36,350 nt of DNA from CAMYKD01 sp041617155 (GCA_041617155.1 JBFJPL010000038.1:1-36350); one strand, 5' to 3'; shown: positions 13,001-19,441, counted from the first letter of the stretch. A program made the numbers and translations. The notes: a model not told the origin generated them from the letters alone.

Positions 13001-16000
13001 CCGCCCTCGCCCCTGGACGTGACACTGCGCGACGTCGGCGACCTGTGGAACCGGGACCGAGCGATCGCCCTCGGCACCGACAGCCCCGACGTCATCACGG
13101 TGACCGAGCAGGTCGTGACGGCAAGCTTCCCCGGCGGCCAGACCCAGAGCTTCGCCTACAACAAGGATCCGGACGCCGGCATCGAGTTCCTCGAGGTGCG
13201 GGTGTTCAAGGCCGACGACCGGGTCACGGTCGAGAGCACGCCCGAGCGGATGTCCGTGCTGGTGCAGGGCGGCGAGGATGACGACACGATCGTGGTCGGC
13301 GAGAGCACCACCCTCGGCGTCAACGAGATCAAGGGCGAGATCGTCACCGGGCCGCTCAGGATCCAGGGCGAGGGCGGCAACGATACGCTGATCGTCGATG
13401 ACAGCGCCGACACCACCGACAACAGGTTCGTCAGCGCCCTGGACGACACCAGCGGCCTGCTAACCAACAAGCGGGTGATCGGCCTGGGCATGACCCTGCT
13501 CGACGAGAACGGCGAGCGGACCCGCGGCGCGGTCGAGTATGAGATGATCGAGGCGCTGGTGGTGCGGCTCGGCTCGGGCAACGACGAGTTCACCATCGAG
13601 GGCACACATGCCGGTACCACGGCGATTGACGGCGGGCCGGGCCTCGACACGGTCAACGTCAAAGCCATCGCCGGCCCGACCTCGATCACGGGCGGCCTCG
13701 GCGACGATACGTTCAACGTGGGCAGCACAGCGCCGCTGTTCGGTGGTCTGGTCGACCAGATCGGCGCCCTGCTGACCTTGAGCGGCGACGCCGACGCCGA
13801 TACGCTGAACGTCGACGACAGCGGCGACGTCACCGGCGATGCGGGACTGCTGACCGGTTCGACGCTGACCGGCCTCGATTTCCCCTCGGTCAACGAGATA
13901 CAGACCGTGACCGTCGACCGTTCGCTCGCCAGCTTCGCGCTGCAGTTCGGCCTCCAGGCGACCGCCAACTTCACCCTCGGCGCCAGCGCGGCCGAGGTCC
14001 AGACGGCCCTGGAGGGGCTCGCCGGCATCGGCGTCGGCAACGTGGCGGTCACCAAGACCGACAACGTCTACACGATCCGCTTCCAGGGCGAGCTGACCGG
14101 ACAGGACGTGGCCGAGCTGATCGCCATCGGCGGCCCGGGCGTGGCCGTGGCGACCCGCAACCAGGGCACGGCGAGCACCGCGCTCGACGACCTGCAGACC
14201 GTGACCGTCAACGCGACGGCCGGGACCTTTGCCCTTACTGTCCGCGGCGAAACGACGGCGCCCATCGCCTACGATGCCAGCGCCATAGCGGTCGAGTCGG
14301 CGCTGCTGACCGCCTTGCGGACCGCCTTGGGAGAGGCGTTCAGGTCCGACGTCACCGTCGAGAAGTTCGGCAAGGTCTACCATATCGCCTTCCGGGATGA
14401 CCTCGGGCGGCTCAAGGGTGGGCCCGGTGTCGGCCTGCTGGTTGCCGACACGACCTTGCTGACCGGCGGCATCGAGATCGCTAACCGCATGGAAGGGGCT
14501 AACTACTATGCCCTTGAGGTGCTCAATATTGACCTCGGGTCCGGCAACGACGTGTTCAACGTCCAGGGCACCAGTGCGGTTACCAACCTCGACCTGCGTG
14601 CGGGCGACGATCGGGTCTACGTCTCGTCTGACAGCGATCTCGATCTAGTGACCCATGCCGGGTTCGATTTCCTGACCGGCGACCTCGACGACCTCGGCGG
14701 CACGCTCAACATCGACGCCGGCACCGGCCGGCACCAGCTGATGATCAGCGACGAGGCGGCCAATGCCGGCGACGGCAACGTGGCGATCACCGATGTCCTG
14801 CCGAACCTGCCCGGCCTCGGCCTGGCCGCGACCGCCGAGATCTGGATCACCGGCCTGGCCACCGGCGGGATCAGCTACCGAGCCGACGCGGGCAACGCCA
14901 ACAACTTCGCCGACGGGATCACCGTCTGGAGCGGTTCGGGCGCCGACAGCTTCACCGTGGATGGCACCCATAGGCGCGACGGCCTGCGCACCGTGACCAC
15001 CCTCAACACGGGCCTGGGCCAGGACAGCGTCGTCGTCGCGCTCGACGCCGCGACCGACGGCTTCTTCGTGCTCAACACCCAGGGCGGTGACGACAACGTG
15101 GCCACCCAGGCCTCCACCCTGCCGCTGGTGATCTTCGGCGGACTGGGCGACGACTCCATCGTCGGCGGCCAAGGCAGCGACATCGTGTTTGGCGACCGGG
15201 GCCGGGTCCACTACCTGGATGAATTGGGCGCGGCGGCCGCCGTCCTCGGCAACGGCGGCCCCGGCGACCGGACCGACGGCGTGATCCGCGATCCCGGACC
15301 GATCTTCACGGTCGATCCGACCTTCGGCGGTGCCGACACGATCCACGGCGGCCTGGACGATGACATCATCCTTGGCGGCACCGGCAACGACCGCATAGAC
15401 GGTCAGGAAGACGACGACCTGATCCTCGGCGACAATGGCCGGCTCGAGCGGCGCGCGCCGCCGTCCAACCCCCGGTTCCGTGCCTTGATCGGCACCCAGA
15501 TCTACGATGGCGAGACCGGCGACGTGCTGATCGACCGCATTGCGGAGTTCGGCAACCCGGCCCGGACGCCGGTCTGGGCGGCGCTCGTCGCGCGACTCGA
15601 CAGCGAGCTGACGGCGGGCAGCTTCGGTGACGACTACATCGCCGGCGGTGCCGCCGACGACATGATCTTCGGCCAATTGGGCGACGACGTGATCCAGGGT
15701 GACGGCTCGATCGACAGTCTGGTCGACGCCGGCCTCGCGGTCGGCGCGCGGCGCGATCCGGCCACCGGCAGCCTGACCATCACGTCGTCCTTCGAGGATG
15801 TGGCCGACGGCGACGACTATATCGAAGGCAATGGCGGCGCCGACGTCATCTTCGGCAACCTGGGCCAGGACGACATTATTGGCGGCAGCTCGGCCCTGTT
15901 CGGCCTGACCACGTCGGCGCAGCGGCCGGACGGCACCGATCTCGTCTTCGGTGGGGCCGGCACGCGCACGGAGCGCAACGACGCCGGGCTCGCTACGCTC

Positions 16001-19000
16001 GACAAGCACGCCCGCGACGCCGACACGATCCTCGGCGACAACGGCAACATCTTCCGGCTGGTCGACGCGTACACCGGGGTCTTCCTGGCGTTCAATTACG
16101 ACCAGAGTTCCGCCTTCGAGGACCGGGGCACGCTGAGGATCGTGCCGCGGGCCGCCGAGCTGATCGACTACACGGCGGGCGGCATCGATCTGGATCCGGC
16201 CGGTCAGGCAACCGACATCGGCGCGCCGGACGAACTGCACGGCGAGGCGGGCGACGACGTCATCTACGGCATGACCGGGCCCGACGTGATCTTCGGCGAG
16301 GGCCAGGACGACGACCTGATCGGCGGCTACGGCCACGACTGGATCTCGGGCGGCACCGGCATCGACGGCGTGCTCGGCGACGACGGCCGGATCTTCACCA
16401 GCCGCAACACCGAGCGGGCCAACACCAGCGACACGGCCCTGTCCGAGCTGCTCTACGGCATTGCCAAGCTCGAGACGGTCGGCGAGGAAATCGACACGCC
16501 CGGCGACCTCCAGCAGGCCTTCATCCATCCCGACGGCCAGCTCAAGAAGACGGCCGATCTGACGCCGTTCAATCTGACGCCGCTGGGCCAGGCGGATGAC
16601 CCCTTGTTCGACCCGGTCGATGCCGACGACATCGTCTTCGGCGGGCTCGGCGACGACTTCCTGCACGGCGGCGCTGGCGATGACGCGATCTTGGGCGCGG
16701 AGGCTTTGTCCCTGTTCTACGACAATCCTACCAATCCGGGCGACATCCTGGGCTTTGGCCGGGACCCGAACAGGGTCGGCGAGTTCCTCGCTTACAACGA
16801 GTTCGATCCGTTGCGCCGCGTGCGCGTGGGTGCGGACGGCGTGTTCACCGAGGACGGCACCGGCAGCGAATTCCTGCTCAACTTCGATGCGGCAGAGGGA
16901 CCCGTCGATCCGCGCGGACTCAAGAACAGCGACGGCGACGACGCGATCTTCGGCGACCTGGGCAACGACTGGCTGGTCGGGGGCTCCGGCCGGGATCACA
17001 TCTACGGTGGCTTCGGCGACGACCTGCTCAACGCCGACGACGATCACGATACCAACGGCGGACTGAACGACGCGCCGGACACCGATTCGACCTACGAGGA
17101 CATCGCCTTCGGCGGTGCCGGCCGCGACGTGCTGATCGCCAACACCGGCGGCGACCGCCTGATCGACTGGGCGGGCGAGTTCAACAGCTACCTGGTGCCC
17201 TTCGCGCCCTTCGGCGCCTTCACGATTAGCCGCAGCTTGCAGCCGCAGCTTTTCGAGTTCCTCTACGACCTGTCGGAAGCCGACGGGGCCGATCAGACAC
17301 GCTTCCTCGACGGCGGCGACATAGAGCGCAACGGCGAGCCCTTCGGCGAAATCGGCCTGGTGACCCAGAAGGATTCCTTCTGGCGCGATCAGACCGGCGC
17401 GCCCGACGATCCCCAACCGGGTAACATCCCGGGCGGCCGGCGCGACGTGCTGCGCGCGGCGGACTTCAACGACGGCATCAACACCGCCTTCGTGGCGGAC
17501 AGCGGAACCTGGACGGTCGACCAGGGCCGCCTCGCGGTCGGGCCGGATGCATCCGGCGACGATGCGATCAGCGTGTTCTACGTGGACCACATGCTGCCGA
17601 GCTACTTCGAGATTCAGGCCACGATCAGCACCGCGAAGCCGACAGCGGGCACGAAGGCCAACGCCTATCTCATCTTCGACTACCAGAGTCCGACGGACTT
17701 CAAGTTTGCCGGGGTCGACGTATCGCTCGACAAACTGCAGATAGGACATCGCACGGCCGAGGGCTGGTTCATCCAGACCCCCACCCAGCTCAAGCCCGAG
17801 ACGAGCTACAATGTGCTGTTGGCGCTCCACGGCACCACGGCGACCCTGGTGGTCAACGGGACGGACGTCCTCAGCCACACCTTCGCGCCGCGCGTGATCG
17901 ACGGGTTCAGCTACGGGCTCAACAACGGCATGGTCGGCGTCGGCGCCTACAACTCGGTCGCCTACCTCGACAACGTGGCGGTCCAGGTGCTGCCACCAGA
18001 GATCACCTTCGAAGACGCCGAGGACTTCACGGACGGTGTGGCCAACCTCTTCGGAGGCCAGCAGGCCGGCACCTGGCAGGTCGCGGGCAACCGCTACCTC
18101 GGCGCACCGGCCGCGCCCGAGGACCGGGCGGTGAGCATCCTCGATCCGGGCGCGGTGCTCGGCATGGCCGGGGGCGAGTTCCGGCTCGAACCGGCCTCGA
18201 TCCTGGAGATCGAGACGAGGCTCAACACCCAGACGATGGGTGGCGTGGTGTTTGATTACGCCGGTCCCGGCCAATTCAAGTTCGCCGCGATCCGGGCCGA
18301 CACCAACCAGGTCGTAATCGGCCACCACACGGAACGCCACGGCTGGTCGTTCGATGCGGTCGTCGTCCGCGTGGTCGACGCGGGTGCGGACTACAACCTA
18401 GATGTCTCACTCAAAGGCACCACCGTCAGCGTGTCGCTGGACGGTCAAGTCGTGCTGGGCCATGCCTACAACGCCCTGGTCGTGGACGGCCGTTTCGGGC
18501 TGCTGACGGGCAACGGCGACAGCTCGTTCGACACGGTCACGGTGCGGACCAACGACCCGGCCTTCCGGGTGCCGGAGTCAGCGCTCCTGGCCGCGGCCGC
18601 GGCGAGCGACCCGACGGCAGTGGCGGTGCTCGACGAGGCCGCGCTCAAGCCGATCCTCGACGAGGCCCTGCGCCGCGCGTCGGCCAGCACGGTGCTGGGC
18701 GCGGGCAGCGAGACCCTGGGCCGAGTGACCTTCGAGATCGCCGACCTGCCGGGCTTGATGCTGGGCCGGACCCTCGGCGAAAGGATTCAGATCGACGCCG
18801 ACGCGGCGGGCCATGGCTGGTTCCTCGACCCGACCCCGGATGACGAAGCCGAGTTCCGCAAGCGGAGCAACGGCGACACCATCTTTGCCGCAAAGACCAG
18901 CGCGGCGGCCGATCGCATGGACCTGCTGACCGTGGCCATGCACGAACTCGGCCACGTGGTCGGCCTGGACCATCTCACGGCGGACGGCCCGGGCTTGGCC

Positions 19001-19441
19001 CTGATGGCCGACACCCTGGCCGCGGGCGTGCGCCACCTGCCGCCGGATGGCACCCAAAGGCACGAGACCGCCGCCCCCAGGGCATTCAACGAACCGACGT
19101 TCAGGGCGCGGGTGTTCGACGAGAACCGGAACATTTTGCTCAGCCTCGAGGACGCCAGGCTGCTCGACATGATCGACCCCGATGCGGTGATCTCGGATCT
19201 GGACGAGGATGACGACATCATCCTTCCCGGCATCCAATCACTAGAGGAAGCCTTCGACGCCCTGGACCGCGGGGTGGAGCAACCGGAGGCGGTCGGCAAT
19301 GAAGGCCTGGACGAGGATTTCCCGAGCCTCGAAGCGCTGGCGCAGGGACCAGATGCCTGGCGGCTCGGGACGGGTCTCACCAGCGGCCTTTCGATCGATT
19401 GGCAGGGCAAGTTCCTCGGCTTCCTGCCGGCCGACAACTAG
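2..19441 (+). CDS. Giant RTX/LEPR-XLL-type surface protein, 5' partial
   Basis: The frame is open from base 2 to a TAG at 19439-19441, so the true start is upstream; GTG 38 is only the first possible start inside the window. About 6,480 residues are visible. Domains in order: 61-residue Gly-rich tandem repeats; RTX nonapeptides (1643-1759); lipase-like domain (2009-2740); EF-hand-like loops (DLNGDGVLEF near 2720, GADGRLTLDE near 6020, STGDGLVTLDD near 9870, DPDRDGKVRF near 11875); peptidoglycan-binding and MepA-like peptidase (about 3640-5365); long Asp/Leu/Phe-rich beta filler; RTX blocks (12350-12638 and 15120-17050); two LamG-like domains; metzincin (18719-19030). Known of the family: RTX proteins usually leave by type I secretion and fold on Ca2+ outside the cell. 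No secretion genes are in the window. A surface adhesin or contact-dependent enzyme is inferred. Residue numbers in other entries count GTG 38 as 1. Confidence 0.93.
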   Translation, partial: NTWTITSADAGGVTGVAGGFGGIEHLTGGALGDSFTLAGGTLSGSIAGGGGVDTLTGGDAANSWTITSADAGALSGVAGGFSGVENLVGGALGDSFTLAGGSLSGSIAGGGGADTLAGDNLANSWTVTSADTGTLTGLAGGFSGIESLVGGVLGDSFTLAGGSLSGSIAGGGGTDTLTGGDAANSWTVTSADAGSVTGVAGGFGGVEHLVGGALGDSFVFAGGSLSGSIAGGGGADTLTGDNVANNWTVTSADAGGVTAVAGGFSGVEHLVGGALGDSFTLAGGSLSGSIAGGGGGDTLQGGDGANSWAVTGTDSGTVTGVAGGFSAIGTLVGGSGQDTFGFGDGTGVSGTIDGGAGLNSLDYAAATTGVSVNLSSGAATGTAGVSKIQNLTGGSGDDAFILDLGMAFPGGGVIGLHGGGQIGAGADSLTINGSLASASVAFNGADLDGSSGTATLDGNSVQFTGLGLLTITGPAADLLVQLTEGPDADATLRSAASLGRMELVGSTFDTLTFANPTGALTIDARGGDDRLTIESVDAGLSAPITLRGGAGADALTGGPGADILVGGDGDDTLAGGAGDDTYLFEDNWRTETLVEAADGGADLLDLTRISRDMTFTHHADGGLSITDGPNFVNRFLNIEDSIGGTTHVFEDLLTVSQTRALLDQVHLTGVSVVTHGLPPSGGAAAGDDLLPLARAIQDRAGGWLLDYDVPMPGARGGFDPGASLLPTLPVSPSAAGHLTLLFDWAVELEQASAAWIEAAGDALFSMLVGLGVVDPEARADNDTPLHFIGHGAGSGVVSEAVERLARYDVPVDQVTYLDPINLAPAAGQPPGGGVAVWDNVAFADAYYQTRDAGAAGSPIAGARNVWLNDELPDLATNPYLTGDISGDHDYVWQGFYLTSVAGGLSEDLNGDGVLEFREDLDRDGVIDLRPSPAAPVDYGQTGYGHSRIAIGLNSPAGLALFRPDPIFYNTSGLAAADPDKQDHAQSDAVLVDPLTGLPNEAGLLALGLTAAEVAQGRWAPEWYPLSIFNGGFESAGPFGAATLPGRAHYGGGGDGEIVSLASPISNFALAATTTTSTALQLGSGSSSFTLNSFMVSPFAIALSFDLKQLVADPEDKLQVRLGDEVIYRQPISTVDTAFRTVEARIPPELRGQNHTLTFEILADGLFNVVSAEVQIDNVEQVLGFEGKTGDVIAADFLAAIMGTTFGSLKFISVDGEAFSTPILINTSEIRSDQLPDQGSLHFQNFGELTTEASKFENSGVLHFAPEIFNAFGPGDLPPETNINPVTDPAPWGTLADQNGNEILDENNKPIRQTPKTRGFNGVLSGEITADGTVRQFTINVTAGFSTSGANIVTLGPAATDPVARVDVARAQQRLNYLGFPDSNGNLLVVDGQLGPKSNHSIGLFNVALNSADDGQRHHPHVASNRFSEPAMNFINDASAPRWMELQPVDGFFFRPTTFGTEPNQRVFEQVERWGTSWMQEVIEIAAANWLAASGTTDSMISAGDSLIQGGDTPFHNTHESGMDLDIETPSTNSTNVPFFAVITGENLGLAPGATLSGAKFVRGNVNGSIVFYDPIDDNYFTADPVLINNNSDFTNSANAVQLQIAGDTGNLRSAWDNRNVLEGIRDLIVSPAGYDLDVVKQQIRAFLSVNEVQNVTEGAAGGSFTLGFEGQATGAITVDAAAAAVQAALEGLSTIGAGNVTVTKAGAVYTVTFKGTLGNRNVAQLVATGDATIATAVDGSLGINETGSGTTIERVLYNDPRTWELGARFAVDHGGHFHLDIIAPENPTPIDPADAGSIRDGIQQLLDALGLLHAFEQLGELLPWANLSLGDTAEFHTSLQQIVLDPLADYLASTTSPTIDGMAAVIRDAGADFISGALSPDGAEIAFDLGYMLNLSKTLPVDLGEGGALFGVNFDLSATLELLTTLDLGLTFGVDITDPLAPAFFVRDASLVWNAEAAATDLNFGIDIGFLAARIGDGIADDDPASEVDEGSVRLNAGVRVALITGADGRLTLDEIAAGIADPASLFSVSPIANTFEAVLPVDVEVTGFNAATLASFSGAVLTIRSDDVFSGKLPSFSATGGVLDFGNIFNLEMFGLIERLADWVGSLTGSPVLDLEIPFLEDVTLGEAIDFARGFKEDFLDPLILRDAQNRPVLDSSGSQILSFGSVQEFASKLTTELGLPAANFVNYDPFSRDLTFDVDFGKSFTFLDRSLDLDIDLGGFANFESSSTLTLTAAVNLAMTFGLNLRPTQAISVSPPVFQPILARREVAAGIAFNAAAAELQLNLETLPGIDVGNVAVTKAGNVFTIEFINELGGRNIDQLFADGAGLTGGGVTVATLREGATGLNEIQSVTVGATGGSFALEFQRPNALLRGQLSGPANFDLALFEQDGSLAASFTVTVASDPTNTAFSINDPTTVEILTEPAETLVGDVQAAIDAQLVANGLGAGAILAEFTGTRVALSAPAIVVTDADGLPTRQDRSLEINTTFADPAFQELGLLSSPAPFDGNITSAINFTLEVDGVGYDITVPAFDYGSIDNLIDRINQAIDAAITAPVDNAGNSVATPLAAGDVAAGRITEGGNRLAFTAKAGSGIITLKLLGSDDPLDGSRVHLGIDPDIQVTERARATGLFLDNTVFSGSAELAVTGLTGSATLGFLGVEVFDSDGSISGNVSLELRDPETHGTRVFLDTLLDEVAQAKFLHTTGEALFDSAGNPRLHAAGDPILDSRGIAILDAAGNPLVHQAGDPVTDGSKGSPVLDIDGNPLLHAAGDPVLDTKGLAILDQLGNPRLHTAGDPVLGGYSGLLQADISGLIDVDLSIRPTLFGQIAAPATTFELDLDIVDWLNNPPALDNILDPDAIKTKLGALADQLYQQFQDITFDDVLAGLRDAIDYLRQLDGSGAVPAVAAVLDFELPLINRSIADLLVVADDFSTLVGELESNPAQSVQALETLIEEQLGLTPGSDLVSLNVVTVGGIPALRVDLNFADAFEDSVAFEVDLPGLAALAGIQSPFPETFSDLIGVSSSGNLNLELDGSLNLALGIELDGSPTPFLFTGATNGTRLKLSAAALGSDLNFTAQVGPFGIFVRDGSAELSGAVDISLIDTPDNRRNFGDLSFGDISLTTTGTARADLPVFFPTASQPVGGFGQNLLSFNIADLSQFFDKAIGSVTIVSPDFTDVNIFPEVPSLFDLITSPEVLVDGLDTALLTIQEAFDAVVMAVPLPVIGDGLEAAAQFIAGIRTDLLGPLSIKLRDTLDPVNLVQQTLFDVFASEAQGASKLFGEFGALGLLKDSTGDGLVTLDDITRSGAFATTPDPMNPDPDFGQFDFRIGQTFEFGQPINFDLGLPGLGLELDAGAGLVVDWMLDFGFGLDKTKGFYIETEVVDELALAVDAALRSQVGPARARLNINSDSPFVSIFSAPADGVLERDLTFELLFTNAAGAEGRRFSATLAQSATAANTSLAQLAGQLQSAINGAIAGSGVSLPAGLSVTVEVDAGGSKLTFSAVDANAGSDPLPPSGTLDIAFASGRGELAFLALDVVDDAANPTNLSLDFTVNIADPNAGNMTAQDDGLLTFSELLAPSSSFSKLVQAKVSGNAHIGLDANVNVSAFGLDGAVLPSILFDFEADWNFLEDDPEGGLAVFGSVPNVDFNDIRLDLGSFITDLAGPFLAEIDGTLDPLDWLIDPKDGLLFRRIPVISDLAGRRVTFTDLIELFDPDAQITPFLNAVEEVLGLIGQFSGAAAEAEAAGGNIVIPYGDLDIDALVAAATGAASDLRSLPGSLAGVLADLDDLDLLALLPDLSAPDFSTLESGAVKTFVTNITTGRGHFDFPLFEPANIFKLVLGQGDVTLVTYDAPSLSFDFFYRQVFPIIPPLFGEFSGRFGGGIELSLGYDTRGLEQFLQTDNALDLLNGLFISDVDLQTGVDVREGFLIGGISVGALLSLGFASVGARGGIDGTINFDLDDPDRDGKVRFGELAANLQANDFNPLAIFDVEGVFEWFFQAFFKIKLGFFSYTKTFDLGRGVIFDFDIEFERPPILAQKSGNELLLNIGRNAEARYHGDLRDIGESISVRQSGGDFLVSGFGVTNQRYSAAGIDRIVAFAGEGNDTVDLTGVLVETEIHGEAGADHLIGGAVTDRLLGGEGDDLIDGRGGSDSLAGGLGQDTLHGGLGNDLITGGRNRDLLFGGDGNDTLDGGQGDDALSGDLDDDTYVFGNDSDKDTVSDSGGANDTWDFSDARTDIRFTLLGPDNLDLFLQRRNLTTLPLGFPFGVSAEFLSNTVAEDQTRLYAVETILGGRGADVFDIFQTGVTGVSDGHGVTLNGQGGSDTYIVNFSDPNLPPPSPLDVTLRDVGDLWNRDRAIALGTDSPDVITVTEQVVTASFPGGQTQSFAYNKDPDAGIEFLEVRVFKADDRVTVESTPERMSVLVQGGEDDDTIVVGESTTLGVNEIKGEIVTGPLRIQGEGGNDTLIVDDSADTTDNRFVSALDDTSGLLTNKRVIGLGMTLLDENGERTRGAVEYEMIEALVVRLGSGNDEFTIEGTHAGTTAIDGGPGLDTVNVKAIAGPTSITGGLGDDTFNVGSTAPLFGGLVDQIGALLTLSGDADADTLNVDDSGDVTGDAGLLTGSTLTGLDFPSVNEIQTVTVDRSLASFALQFGLQATANFTLGASAAEVQTALEGLAGIGVGNVAVTKTDNVYTIRFQGELTGQDVAELIAIGGPGVAVATRNQGTASTALDDLQTVTVNATAGTFALTVRGETTAPIAYDASAIAVESALLTALRTALGEAFRSDVTVEKFGKVYHIAFRDDLGRLKGGPGVGLLVADTTLLTGGIEIANRMEGANYYALEVLNIDLGSGNDVFNVQGTSAVTNLDLRAGDDRVYVSSDSDLDLVTHAGFDFLTGDLDDLGGTLNIDAGTGRHQLMISDEAANAGDGNVAITDVLPNLPGLGLAATAEIWITGLATGGISYRADAGNANNFADGITVWSGSGADSFTVDGTHRRDGLRTVTTLNTGLGQDSVVVALDAATDGFFVLNTQGGDDNVATQASTLPLVIFGGLGDDSIVGGQGSDIVFGDRGRVHYLDELGAAAAVLGNGGPGDRTDGVIRDPGPIFTVDPTFGGADTIHGGLDDDIILGGTGNDRIDGQEDDDLILGDNGRLERRAPPSNPRFRALIGTQIYDGETGDVLIDRIAEFGNPARTPVWAALVARLDSELTAGSFGDDYIAGGAADDMIFGQLGDDVIQGDGSIDSLVDAGLAVGARRDPATGSLTITSSFEDVADGDDYIEGNGGADVIFGNLGQDDIIGGSSALFGLTTSAQRPDGTDLVFGGAGTRTERNDAGLATLDKHARDADTILGDNGNIFRLVDAYTGVFLAFNYDQSSAFEDRGTLRIVPRAAELIDYTAGGIDLDPAGQATDIGAPDELHGEAGDDVIYGMTGPDVIFGEGQDDDLIGGYGHDWISGGTGIDGVLGDDGRIFTSRNTERANTSDTALSELLYGIAKLETVGEEIDTPGDLQQAFIHPDGQLKKTADLTPFNLTPLGQADDPLFDPVDADDIVFGGLGDDFLHGGAGDDAILGAEALSLFYDNPTNPGDILGFGRDPNRVGEFLAYNEFDPLRRVRVGADGVFTEDGTGSEFLLNFDAAEGPVDPRGLKNSDGDDAIFGDLGNDWLVGGSGRDHIYGGFGDDLLNADDDHDTNGGLNDAPDTDSTYEDIAFGGAGRDVLIANTGGDRLIDWAGEFNSYLVPFAPFGAFTISRSLQPQLFEFLYDLSEADGADQTRFLDGGDIERNGEPFGEIGLVTQKDSFWRDQTGAPDDPQPGNIPGGRRDVLRAADFNDGINTAFVADSGTWTVDQGRLAVGPDASGDDAISVFYVDHMLPSYFEIQATISTAKPTAGTKANAYLIFDYQSPTDFKFAGVDVSLDKLQIGHRTAEGWFIQTPTQLKPETSYNVLLALHGTTATLVVNGTDVLSHTFAPRVIDGFSYGLNNGMVGVGAYNSVAYLDNVAVQVLPPEITFEDAEDFTDGVANLFGGQQAGTWQVAGNRYLGAPAAPEDRAVSILDPGAVLGMAGGEFRLEPASILEIETRLNTQTMGGVVFDYAGPGQFKFAAIRADTNQVVIGHHTERHGWSFDAVVVRVVDAGADYNLDVSLKGTTVSVSLDGQVVLGHAYNALVVDGRFGLLTGNGDSSFDTVTVRTNDPAFRVPESALLAAAAASDPTAVAVLDEAALKPILDEALRRASASTVLGAGSETLGRVTFEIADLPGLMLGRTLGERIQIDADAAGHGWFLDPTPDDEAEFRKRSNGDTIFAAKTSAAADRMDLLTVAMHELGHVVGLDHLTADGPGLALMADTLAAGVRHLPPDGTQRHETAAPRAFNEPTFRARVFDENRNILLSLEDARLLDMIDPDAVISDLDEDDDIILPGIQSLEEAFDALDRGVEQPEAVGNEGLDEDFPSLEALAQGPDAWRLGTGLTSGLSIDWQGKFLGFLPADN
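1643..1759 (+). other. RTX calcium-binding nonapeptide block 1
   Basis: Consecutive GGxGxDxLx units are visible, including GGPGADILVGGDGDDTLAGG, ending in GDDTYLFED. This is the classic hemolysin-type Ca2+-binding beta-roll motif. It separates the tandem repeats from the lipase-like domain. Confidence 0.9.
2009..2740 (+). other. Lipase-like alpha/beta-hydrolase domain, nucleophile lost
   Basis: A strand followed by an HG motif (VSVVTHG, His663) looks like the oxyanion-hole start of a lipase fold. The elbow reads HFIGHGAGSG, with Gly779 where the family consensus GHSxG has its nucleophile Ser. An acid-strand-like TYLDPIN and a late His (GDHDYVW) follow. The fold is therefore probably kept while ordinary Ser-hydrolase catalysis is not expected. 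The Ca-binding loops DLNGDGVLEF and DLDRDGVIDL follow directly. Confidence 0.65.
3640..5365 (+). other. Peptidoglycan-binding motif plus split MepA-like (LAS) metallopeptidase domain
   Basis: A PG_binding_1-like stretch (VARAQQRLNYLGF, then DGQLGPKSNHSIGLF) lies at about 4094-4240. Next comes HNTHESGMDLDIE, with H1506 and D1513 in the spacing of the MepA zinc ligands H113 and D120 (HQSGLDVD). The second motif, DHGGHFHLDI, carries H1761, H1764 and H1766, matching the HxxHxH of MepA (H206/H209/H211). MepA is a D-Ala-meso-DAP murein endopeptidase. The two motifs are about 248 residues apart because a repeat module (4949-5239) is inserted. Base composition is low over most of the domain. Murein hydrolysis is inferred. 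Confidence 0.75.
4949..5239 (+). repeat. NEVQxVTV repeat module, copy 1 (inside the peptidase)
   Basis: This unit starts NEVQNVTEGAAGGSFTLGF, continues VQAALEGLSTIGAGNVTVTK and AGAVYTVTFKGTLGNRNVAQ, and ends near GINETG. It interrupts the MepA-like domain between its two metal-binding motifs. It returns to high GC, unlike the sequence before it. Confidence 0.85.
6800..7110 (+). repeat. NEVQxVTV repeat module, copy 2 (split)
   Basis: The back half of the module (AAAELQLNLETLPGIDVGNV, then AVTKAGNVFTIEFINELGGR) comes first, to about 7035. A fresh front half then begins at 7040 (LNEIQSVTVGATGGSFALEF) and breaks off into unrelated sequence. This looks like an older, rearranged copy. Confidence 0.75.
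8102..8397 (+). repeat. Short GNPxLHxAGDPxLD protein repeats
   Basis: Near-identical short units alternate here, such as GNPRLHAAGDPILD, GNPLVHQAGDPVTD, GNPLLHAAGDPVLD and GNPRLHTAGDPVLG, separated by segments such as SRGIAILDAA. The unit is about 17-18 residues. I do not recognise the repeat; it is flanked by ordinary beta-rich filler. Confidence 0.85.
12350..12638 (+). other. RTX calcium-binding block 2
   Basis: About ten consecutive nonapeptides are visible, for example GGEGDDLIDGRGGSDSLAGG and GGDGNDTLDGGQGDDALSG, ending DDDTYVFGND. This is the densest RTX block in the window and is preceded by an EAGADHLIGG entry unit. Confidence 0.92.
13892..14500 (+). repeat. NEVQxVTV repeat module, copies 3 and 4 in tandem
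   Basis: Copy 3 (13892 to about 14170) reads NEIQTVTVDRSLASFALQF, then VQTALEGLAGIGVGNVAVTK, then TDNVYTIRFQGELTGQDVAE. Copy 4 (about 14186-14500) reads DDLQTVTVNATAGTFALTV, then VTVEKFGKVYHIAFRDDLGR. Both have the same order of strands as the copy inserted in the peptidase. Confidence 0.8.
15120..17050 (+). other. Dispersed RTX repeats, block 3
   Basis: Scattered GGxGxD-type units (GGLGDDSIVGGQGSDIVFGD near 15137, GGLDDDIILGGTGNDRIDG near 15350, further groups near 15630, 15830, 16250, 16640 and 16940) are spaced by 50-150-residue insertions. Each group tends to end in a DNGR or DDGR turn. Ca2+ binding is likely but less regular than in block 2. Confidence 0.85.
17452..18552 (+). other. Two LamG-like concanavalin-fold domains
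   Basis: Two homologous units of about 180 residues share the order: DFNDG or DFTDG entry, GTWTV or GTWQV strand, VSIL or ISVF strand, VFDYxxPxxFKFA core, QIGHRT or VIGHHT, an LLALHGTTATLVVNG or DVSLKGTTVSVSLDG strand pair, and a YGLNNG or FGLLTG strand. This resembles laminin-G/concanavalin-type lectin folds. Glycan or matrix binding is inferred. Confidence 0.6.
18719..19030 (+). other. C-terminal matrixin-like (metzincin) zinc protease domain
   Basis: HELGHVVGLDH at 18941-18973 (H6302, E6303, H6306, H6312) is the complete HExxHxxGxxH metzincin signature. A downstream Met in GLALMADTL could be the Met-turn. The upstream GRVTFEIADLPG strand and HGWFLDPTPDDEAEF segment match what I recall of the matrixin domains at the ends of LEPR-XLL giant proteins. 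Processing of itself or of other surface proteins is inferred. Confidence 0.8.

Noticed and set aside
293..18340. Long minus-strand open frames across the giant gene (for example 14645-18340 and 8426-10783)
   Set aside because: They are shadows of the strongly biased plus-strand codon use: repetitive Ala/Gly/Val/Asp/Gln composition, no ribosome sites and no recognisable domains, while the plus-strand frame has clear motifs throughout.
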